Assembly (NCBI GenBank): GCA_028875955.1
Contig: JAGWTX010000014.1
Span: 1 to 12,247 of the forward strand
Reading direction: 5' to 3'
DNA: 12,247 bases
Origin: Bacteroidota bacterium
Lineage (GTDB): Bacteria > Bacteroidota > Bacteroidia > Chitinophagales > Chitinophagaceae
Below the pieces are notes generated by a model. That model searched no databases. It saw only the letters and a program-made list of their open reading frames with translations, and had not been told where the DNA came from. Positions 6,997 to 12,247 of the stretch are shown here, piece after piece; the stretch's first letter is position 1, and every line of letters starts with the position of its first letter. The translations under genes and the position numbers were made by a program.

Positions 6997-7845
6997 GTGA
7001 AAAAACAGCAATTTCTCTTAATTGGTATTTCCTTAGTCATATTTGTACTATTGTTTTTCTTTGGAAAAACAGTGCCTCCAAAATCAGTCAGCCCCGAATC
7101 GGATGCTGTACAATCGACTGGTATTCAAAGACTTAGTTTTCCAGAACTGCTGGCCAAAGCAAAGGAGAAGATAAGTCCTGCCCAATCCCAGCGTCTCACA
7201 CAACTGGAAACATCTGTAAAAAGAGGGGATGTTAAGGATCAGCAGATACATGTTTACCACCAGCTGGCCCGATTCTGGGCAGATTCGGCTCATATCTTCG
7301 AACCCTATGCCTATTATACCGGGGAAGCCGCGAAGTTGGAAAATTCTGAAAAAAGCCTCACCTTTGCCGCCCGTCTGTATTTAGATAACCTAATGTCAGA
7401 AGGGCAACCGGCCATGCAATACTGGCTGGCGAGTAATGCAAAAGTTCTTTTTGAGAAGGCATTGGCCATCAATCCGAATAACGATTCGAGCAAGATCGGA
7501 CTGGGCGCCTGTTACCTGTTTGGCAATATCTCTGACAACCCGATGCAGGGCATCTTACCTGTCAGGGCTATCGCAGACAAGGATCCGGGAAATGTCTATG
7601 CGCAGATGATTCTTGGATTGGGCGGAAAGAAAAGCGGTCAGTTTGACAAAGCCATTGAAAGGTTTTTGCTGGTTGTTAAGAAAGAGCCTGAAAATGTGGA
7701 AGCGCTGTTTAACCTGGCCGAGTGCTATGAAGAGAAGGGAGATAAAGCCAACGCAGTGAAATGGTATGAAGAAGTCAAGAAGCTGGTAAATATTCCGGAT
7801 GCACAAAAGGAACTGAACAAACGGATTACCGAATTGAAAAAATAA
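6997..7845 (+). CDS. Membrane-anchored tetratricopeptide repeat protein
   Basis: 282 residues from a GTG at 6997, 22 bases after the HU stop. The chosen start yields MKKQQF followed by one hydrophobic span (about 6-23), which acts as an uncleaved anchor or signal peptide. The bulk of the protein is then expected in the periplasm. TPR-like helix pairs are visible at about 147-176 (AKVLFEKALAINPNN), 185-214 and 215-248 (FDKAIERFLLVVKKEPENVEALFNLAECYEEKGDKA), with a last helix at 250-265. TPR proteins usually scaffold protein complexes. The partner is unknown. A TPR protein between HU and RNase G is, as I recall, a recurring arrangement in Bacteroidetes, but no function has been tied to it that I know of. 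Confidence 0.85.
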   Translation: MKKQQFLLIGISLVIFVLLFFFGKTVPPKSVSPESDAVQSTGIQRLSFPELLAKAKEKISPAQSQRLTQLETSVKRGDVKDQQIHVYHQLARFWADSAHIFEPYAYYTGEAAKLENSEKSLTFAARLYLDNLMSEGQPAMQYWLASNAKVLFEKALAINPNNDSSKIGLGACYLFGNISDNPMQGILPVRAIADKDPGNVYAQMILGLGGKKSGQFDKAIERFLLVVKKEPENVEALFNLAECYEEKGDKANAVKWYEEVKKLVNIPDAQKELNKRITELKK

Positions 7846-7880
7846 ACCTAATTAATTAACTAATCAAAATTACTAAGTGT

Positions 7881-7976
7881 ATGCCTTGTGGTAAGAAGAG
7901 AAAGCGTCATAAAATTGCGACTCACAAACGTAAAAAACGTTTAAGAAAGAATCGTCATAAGAAAAAGAATAAATAA
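7881..7976 (+). CDS. Tiny, very basic protein, probable ribosome-associated factor
   Basis: 31 residues from ATG 7881 to TAA 7976, reading MPCGKKRKRHKIATHKRKKR and ending in a further K/R-rich run. Eighteen of 31 residues are Lys or Arg and three are His; no residue is acidic. I recognise near-identical proteins in Bacteroidetes genomes at this same locus, beside RNase G. The spacing KKRK...K...HK..KR resembles the AURKAIP1/COX24 motif of bS22/mS38 ribosomal proteins. A new ribosomal protein, bL38, has also been reported from Flavobacterium johnsoniae; I cannot say whether this is it. The leader is A/T-rich and there is a 35-base gap after the TPR gene. A ribosomal or rRNA-binding role is inferred from composition, conservation as I recall it, and neighbours. 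Confidence 0.8.
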   Translation: MPCGKKRKRHKIATHKRKKRLRKNRHKKKNK

Positions 7977-7998
7977 TTCTTTGCCCTGACCTAATATA

Positions 7999-8031
7999 AC
8001 ATACGGTCAAGTCTGGTACTTGACCGTATGT
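7999..8031 (+). other. Strong hairpin in the leader of the RNase G gene
   Basis: ACATACGGTCAAG (7999-8011) and CTTGACCGTATGT (8019-8031) are perfect inverted copies. T8012 can also pair with A8018, giving a 14-base-pair stem with a 5-base loop. It begins 22 bases after the small basic gene's stop and ends about 90-140 bases before the rng start, depending on the start used. No T-run follows, so it is not a standard intrinsic terminator. It could be an mRNA processing or regulatory element, or an operator. Confidence 0.55.
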
Positions 8032-8172
8032 ACACTTTCCTGAATTTCGTCACTACCTTTCTACGCTGCAACTTTCCCTTTTCCTTCCTGTTCCGGTGAT
8101 GAATGTCATGGATGATGGTGTATGCTGATCGGCCGGATACGGCACGTGATTCTGTATTTAAAAGTTGCATTT

Positions 8173-9723
8173 GTGAACAAAGAACTAATAATCAATGCGG
8201 GTCCCACAGGAGTGGAGATCGCATTTCTGGAAGATAAGAAGCTCGTAGAACTGCATAATGAAAAAACAGATGCCAGTTTTGCGGTAGGCGACTTATACCT
8301 GGGAAAAGTGAAAAAACTGATCCCCGGATTAAATGCCGCATTCGTAGATGTGGGATTTGAAAAAGATGCATTCCTGCATTATACCGATCTGAGTCCTTAT
8401 GTCCGTTCGATCCTTAAATTCACCCAGCTGGCCATGAATGACAAGGAACCCAATGGATTTGATTTTGCCAAATTCCAGTCTGAACCGGAAATTGTCAAAA
8501 CAGGAAAGATCAATGAGGTATTGAACGGAAAGCCCCATGTGCTGGTTCAGATCCTCAAAGAACCCATCGCAGCCAAAGGCCCTCGTTTATCCTGTGAATT
8601 ATCCTTACCGGGAAGATTTGTGGTCCTCACTCCCTTTAATGAAATCGTAGCCGTATCAAAGAAGATACATTCTTCAGAAGAAAGAAAACGTTTACATAAG
8701 ATCGTTGAAGCCATCCGCCCAAAAAATTTCGGTGTCATTGTAAGAACCGCTGCGGAAGGCAAGAGCACGGCCGAATTACATCAGGACCTGCTGGCACTCG
8801 AAGAAACCTGGAAAACCATCAAATCCAACCTGAAAGGGGCTGTTGCACCTGTCCGCATCTTAAGCGAGGAAAACAAAACCACCAGCATCCTAAGAGACCT
8901 GCTGAGTGCCGATTTCAATAAGGTGGTGGTCAATGATAAAAGCCTTTTTGCGGTTACCCAAAGCTATATCCAGCGGATCGCCCCTGACAAAACAGATATT
9001 GTCAGTTATTATCAGAACGGTCTTCCCATATTCGACCAGTTTGGGGTTACCAAACAGGTAAAGTCTTCCTTTGGCAAAACAGTCAACCTGCCCAGTGGCG
9101 CCTACCTCATCATTGAGCATACGGAAGCCCTGCATGTGGTGGATGTAAACAGTGGTTATAAAAGCGTCAGTAATAACCAGGAAGAGAATGCGCTGGAAAC
9201 CAATCTGGAAGCAGCGGAAGAGATTTCCAGACAACTAAGGCTGAGAGATATTGGCGGTATTATCGTGGTGGATTTCATCGACATGAAATTACCGGACAAT
9301 AAAAGAAAGGTCCAGGAAGCGATGGAAGGTTTCATGAAAACCGACCGGGCAAAACATTCCGTATTACCCGTATCAAAATTCGGGCTCCTGCAGATTACCC
9401 GCCAAAGAATGCGTCCGGAAGTAAACATCAATACTTCTGAAGCCTGTCCGGCCTGCAACGGCACCGGCAAGATCAGTTCCACGTTATTATTAGAGGACGA
9501 GATTGAAAAGCGCCTGCATTACCTGGTTACGCATGCGCATAAAAACCTAACCCTTATTGTACATCCGATTGTCTACGCATATCTCACCAAAGGTTTCTTT
9601 AGCTCCATCATCAAAAGATGGAAAAAGAAATACCATACCAACCTGAAAGCCCAGGCAAACACCAATTATCACCTGATTGAGTTCAGGTTCTTTAATGAAC
9701 ATGAAGAGGAAATAAAATTCTAG
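8173..9723 (+). CDS. rng: Ribonuclease E/G family endoribonuclease
   Basis: 516 residues from the GTG at 8173. An S1-type RNA-binding domain (about 38-120) contains GDLYLGKVKKLIPGLNAAFVD and DAFLHYTDL. The catalytic DNase I-like region carries metal-binding Asp324 in HVVDVNSG and Asp367 in IVVDFIDM, matching D303 and D346 of E. coli RNase E. The zinc-link C425PAC428NGTGK joins subunits. There is no long C-terminal degradosome scaffold, so the length is RNase G-like. The enzyme cuts single-stranded RNA in rRNA maturation and mRNA decay, in the cytoplasm. An in-frame ATG at 8122 would add 17 residues (MLIGRIRHVILYLKVAF), but family members begin at the MNKELIINA-like segment, so GTG is preferred. 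A strong hairpin and several out-of-frame ATGs precede it. It ends 19 bases before a 38-base palindromic terminator. Confidence 0.95.
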   Translation: MNKELIINAGPTGVEIAFLEDKKLVELHNEKTDASFAVGDLYLGKVKKLIPGLNAAFVDVGFEKDAFLHYTDLSPYVRSILKFTQLAMNDKEPNGFDFAKFQSEPEIVKTGKINEVLNGKPHVLVQILKEPIAAKGPRLSCELSLPGRFVVLTPFNEIVAVSKKIHSSEERKRLHKIVEAIRPKNFGVIVRTAAEGKSTAELHQDLLALEETWKTIKSNLKGAVAPVRILSEENKTTSILRDLLSADFNKVVVNDKSLFAVTQSYIQRIAPDKTDIVSYYQNGLPIFDQFGVTKQVKSSFGKTVNLPSGAYLIIEHTEALHVVDVNSGYKSVSNNQEENALETNLEAAEEISRQLRLRDIGGIIVVDFIDMKLPDNKRKVQEAMEGFMKTDRAKHSVLPVSKFGLLQITRQRMRPEVNINTSEACPACNGTGKISSTLLLEDEIEKRLHYLVTHAHKNLTLIVHPIVYAYLTKGFFSSIIKRWKKKYHTNLKAQANTNYHLIEFRFFNEHEEEIKF

Positions 9724-9742
9724 ATAAACTGTTAGATCCCTA

Positions 9743-9780
9743 TAAAAAAACGGGCCAAAATATTTTGGCCCGTTTTTTTA
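9743..9780. terminator. Bidirectional intrinsic terminator
   Basis: A perfect 38-base palindrome: T-A7-CGGGCCAAAA, central TA, then the exact reverse complement ending in T7-A. Read either way it gives a GC-containing stem followed by a run of seven U. It lies between the rng stop (9723) and the convergent lipoprotein stop (9797), so it can end transcription from both sides. Confidence 0.92.
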
Positions 9781-9796
9781 CCAGCTAAGAAACAGT

Positions 9797-10735
9797 TTAT
9801 TGTTTCTGTAAAATCAAAGTTGTCGCTCCATTGTTATATCCATTACCACCGGCTGCATCTGCTTTCAGGTTCATCGTAAGGGTTATATATCCGGTACAAG
9901 AGAATACATACCCGGCTAAGCCAGCCGCTGAATTGGACCCAATGGCAGTCATGTTATAACCGCCTCCATAATTGCCAAAATTAACTTTTGGGACAGTTGC
10001 AGTACCTGAGGCAGGGTCTATATTAACGATCAGGGGATTTACGACGTTTCCGTATGCGGGATTTGGCCAAACAGCACTTAAATCTATCTGATTGGTGCCT
10101 GCATCTTTTACAGTTACAATGTCACCTGCATTCCAGTCAGCCCAATCATCTCTTATCACTTTATAGTTTCCACCAACAGGGCCTACAAAAGGACAAACCA
10201 CAAATGCCTGCCATCTGAATGCTGCGTTGTAATTGGAGTTTGACTCGAGGTTTGAGTTGACATTTGAGATATCAAATGTTCTGCCGTCTTTTGTGATGGA
10301 TTGATTATAAAAAGTATAAACACCACCAGGGTTCAAATCTGTTGGCGCAATACCTAATGCTGATGCCACTTCAGATCCTGAGGCAGACAAAACTGTGCTC
10401 GCTCCGGTATACGGTACCGTCTTAACCAATTTCCATGAGGTAGGATCCGCATTGGAACCTTTTACCACGTATATTTTTATCTTATCGATATCCCCACCAC
10501 CATTGGAAGAAGTACCTGGCGTTAGATATTGACTCACCTTAATGCTTACAACGGATGTTGCAATGGAAGCGTAATTTAGATTTAGGTTCGTTTTCTCGGC
10601 AAAAGTGAGATAGGCCCCGACAGACAGATTTTTAATATCAGCAAGTGGGTTAACTCCATCGGTCTTTTTACAGGAACTGATGGAAATACTAATCCCGATA
10701 ATTGCAAAAAGGAATATTAGTTTCCGCATGATCAT
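9797..10735 (-). CDS. Surface-type lipoprotein downstream of susD (function unknown)
   Basis: 312 residues from ATG 10735; ATG 10729 (MRKLIFLF) is an equally good start two codons later. A signal peptide ends in the lipobox ISSC with lipidated C22 followed by KKTDG, so it should be an outer-membrane lipoprotein. Residues about 35-165 look like a beta-rich domain with SVVSIKVSQY and DIDKIKIYVV. Residues about 168-312 form a second region with AFRWQAFVVCPF, DDWADWNAGDIVTV, IDLSAVWPNPAYGN and GYVFSCTGYITLTM. C181 and C280 are the only mature cysteines besides C22. I have seen this C-terminal pattern in SusD-adjacent proteins but cannot name the family. It starts 9 bases after the susD stop, so it is co-translated with it. 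By position it resembles SusE/SusF, surface substrate-binding accessory proteins, but that role is inferred. Confidence 0.8.
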   Translation of the reverse strand: MIMRKLIFLFAIIGISISISSCKKTDGVNPLADIKNLSVGAYLTFAEKTNLNLNYASIATSVVSIKVSQYLTPGTSSNGGGDIDKIKIYVVKGSNADPTSWKLVKTVPYTGASTVLSASGSEVASALGIAPTDLNPGGVYTFYNQSITKDGRTFDISNVNSNLESNSNYNAAFRWQAFVVCPFVGPVGGNYKVIRDDWADWNAGDIVTVKDAGTNQIDLSAVWPNPAYGNVVNPLIVNIDPASGTATVPKVNFGNYGGGYNMTAIGSNSAAGLAGYVFSCTGYITLTMNLKADAAGGNGYNNGATTLILQKQ

Positions 10736-10744
10736 AGTTTTTAA

Positions 10745-12247
10745 TTATTTAATGAAATTATCAGGGTTGTTATCCCAGAATACCTTGTTTGCTGCCACCC
10801 CCGGTGTTTTTTGAGTAGGCGCATTCAAATTTCTGTTTACAAATACTGCAGGATAAAAGAATGAGCGCATAAAGAGACCCGGATTCGGAGTTGTAACAGC
10901 AGGCTGCATATTATCAGGCTTACCGGTACGTCTGTAGTTATTAAAAGGTTCGATACCATTGCCCCAAGCGGCTATATGATATTCTTTCATGATAATATTC
11001 AACCTTTGATCATCTGTAGTGGCATTATCATAAGAAGTTAGCACTGTGTTTACATAGTTATCTACACTACCGGTACCAGAGGTTGGTGGAATGAAAGCTG
11101 TTGGAACCGTAACATTGACCGTAGCCGGGAAACCAAGGACTTTAGCCATTGAAGCTCTAATACCTTTTTCTAAAAGATCTCTTGCAGAACCCTGGGTTGT
11201 TATACCTAATTTGATAGCCGCCTCTGCTTCAAGGAAGGAAGTAAATGATGATAACCAAATAGGATCAATACCAGCACCATTCGCACCGCGGTTTAAACTA
11301 ACGCTTGTGCCCTGGTTCGCATCAAATTCTCCACCAGCAGGATAGATCCCCCAGGTTGTTCTCAGATTACCGTCGGGTGGTGTACCTGAATTATCACCAT
11401 GATCTCTTCCCCAATAACCTTGCCCACCCACTAAACAAAATGGCGTTCCGGCAGGGTAATGGGCTGGATAGGATTGAACAGAACAAGATGCTGTCTGCGC
11501 ATTCACATCTGCATAATTTGTTCTCTGCCGATAGAAATAATACCTGCGTCTTGGATCAAGTGAAGTGACAGATCCTCCGCTTTTTTCTGCAACCACTTCC
11601 CACATAAAAAAGTTAGAAATAAAATCGCCAGCCTGTCCGCCAGAAGTATAGTTACTGGCGTAATGCGGATGTCTCGAATCCGGAGAACTGATATTAGTGG
11701 CATACTTGAATACAAAATCCTGTGGATCAGTATTGATCAGATTATTTTCTGTTAACAATGTCTGTATTTTAGCTCCGACACTATTGTCTACCAGCCTGGC
11801 TTGCATATAAAATTTTAAATGCAATGTTTTAGCCAGTTTAATCCAGTTTGCAGCAGAACCGCTATAAAACAGATCATTGGTTGGTTTTGAACCAGCGCCT
11901 GTTTTATTGAAATCGGCGATGGCACTGTCTAATAATCCATGTACGGCTGTATACACTGCAGCACCCCCGTCCACTTTTGGATTCGTATTGGCAGGACCTA
12001 AATCAGCTTCTGTAAAAGGAACGTCTCCAAAATCATCGACCAATGTACCCAATACGTACGCTTTCAAAGTTCTGGCAATACCTGACTGAATATATTTTTT
12101 CTGTTTTTGTGCCAGGGGTATCAAGGCATCTGTATTTTTGATAATACTACTGTAGGCGGTGCTCCACATCCCGTCAAAACTGTTGGGGCTGTATCCATTT
12201 GCATACAGTGGCCCGTACCATTCCTGCTGACGCGTTAACTGTCCGCC
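10745..12247 (-). CDS. SusD/RagB family nutrient-binding outer membrane lipoprotein (partial)
   Basis: Reverse-strand frame open from the window edge (12247) to the stop at 10745, giving 500 visible residues. The N-terminus with signal peptide and lipobox is missing. The internal ATG at 12169 is not the start, because 26 in-frame codons precede it (QLTRQQEWYGPLYANGYSP). Helical TPR-like motifs typical of SusD are visible: AYSSIIKNTDALIPLAQKQK, ARTLKAYVLGTLVDDFGDVPFTEA and NWIKLAKTLHLKFYMQARL. Later come DPRRRYYFYRQ, WLSSFTSFLEAEAAIKLG and a C-terminal EYHIAAWGNGIEPFNNYRRTG. The style fits the SusD-like_2 subgroup. These proteins form a hinged lid on a SusC TonB-dependent transporter and capture oligosaccharides or peptides at the cell surface. 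SusC should lie just right of the window. No enzyme or regulator in the window reveals the substrate. Confidence 0.93.
   Translation of the reverse strand, partial: GGQLTRQQEWYGPLYANGYSPNSFDGMWSTAYSSIIKNTDALIPLAQKQKKYIQSGIARTLKAYVLGTLVDDFGDVPFTEADLGPANTNPKVDGGAAVYTAVHGLLDSAIADFNKTGAGSKPTNDLFYSGSAANWIKLAKTLHLKFYMQARLVDNSVGAKIQTLLTENNLINTDPQDFVFKYATNISSPDSRHPHYASNYTSGGQAGDFISNFFMWEVVAEKSGGSVTSLDPRRRYYFYRQRTNYADVNAQTASCSVQSYPAHYPAGTPFCLVGGQGYWGRDHGDNSGTPPDGNLRTTWGIYPAGGEFDANQGTSVSLNRGANGAGIDPIWLSSFTSFLEAEAAIKLGITTQGSARDLLEKGIRASMAKVLGFPATVNVTVPTAFIPPTSGTGSVDNYVNTVLTSYDNATTDDQRLNIIMKEYHIAAWGNGIEPFNNYRRTGKPDNMQPAVTTPNPGLFMRSFFYPAVFVNRNLNAPTQKTPGVAANKVFWDNNPDNFIK

Noticed and set aside
6492..8010. 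Shared 9-mer TACGGTCAA at 6492-6500 and 8002-8010, considered as a common regulator site
   Set aside because: Exact 9-mers recur by chance many times in 12 kb, and only the second copy lies in a symmetric structure.
7999..8031. Hairpin read as an intrinsic terminator for the HU-TPR-small gene arm
   Set aside because: No T-run follows on either side, in contrast to the clear terminator at 9743-9780; kept only as a structural element.
2679..8147. Shared 11-mer ATACGGCACGT at 2679-2689 and 8137-8147 in two non-coding stretches
   Set aside because: Several such 11-mer matches are expected by chance in a window this size, and no extended similarity flanks them.
11091..12089. Plus-strand frames opposite susD (11091-11345, 11305-11568, 11877-12089)
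   Set aside because: They are antisense to an unmistakable SusD coding frame and have no recognisable domain.
1..12247. Phage, transposon, toxin-antitoxin, CRISPR, tRNA or rRNA content
   Set aside because: No integrase, transposase, terminal inverted repeats, regularly spaced repeats or tRNA-like cloverleaf was recognised anywhere in the window.

Overview
The window looks like chromosome from a member of the Bacteroidetes, most likely the Chitinophagaceae. Four things point there. It carries gldD and gldE next to ssb and mutY. It has a SusD-type outer-membrane lipoprotein followed by a second lipoprotein. Starts generally lack Shine-Dalgarno sequences and sit behind A/T-rich leaders. RNase G, HU and a tiny lysine/arginine-rich protein are in the order usual for this phylum. 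The family-level placement is an inference from protein flavour, not from a marker gene. Coding density is high, no gap exceeds about 220 bases, and I see no mobile element, tRNA, rRNA or CRISPR array.

Left part (1-2584, minus strand): the N-terminal part of a polysaccharide-deacetylase-family protein that runs off the left edge, then a LutB-type iron-sulfur protein, then a DUF3109 cysteine-cluster protein. All three read leftward and may be co-transcribed from upstream of 2584.

Centre (2757-9723): a housekeeping block with two divergent arms around a 217-base regulatory gap (6467-6683). The leftward arm is mutY, ssb, gldE, gldD: DNA repair, ssDNA binding, and two membrane-associated gliding-motility proteins. 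The rightward arm is an HU-family protein, a membrane-anchored TPR protein, a 31-residue basic protein and RNase E/G. A long perfect hairpin separates the small gene from RNase G. A 38-base perfect palindrome, which is a textbook bidirectional terminator, closes this arm against the convergent genes on its right.

Right part (9797-12247, minus strand): the 3' end of a SusCD-type nutrient-uptake locus. It holds a SusD/RagB-family lipoprotein missing its N-terminus at the window edge and, 9 bases downstream, a small surface-type lipoprotein. The SusC partner is expected just beyond the right edge. The substrate cannot be inferred.

Nothing here demands a new biological system. The points most worth a second look are the 31-residue basic protein, the hairpin and start-codon cluster in front of RNase G, and the apparent TTG start of gldE behind an intercistronic hairpin.
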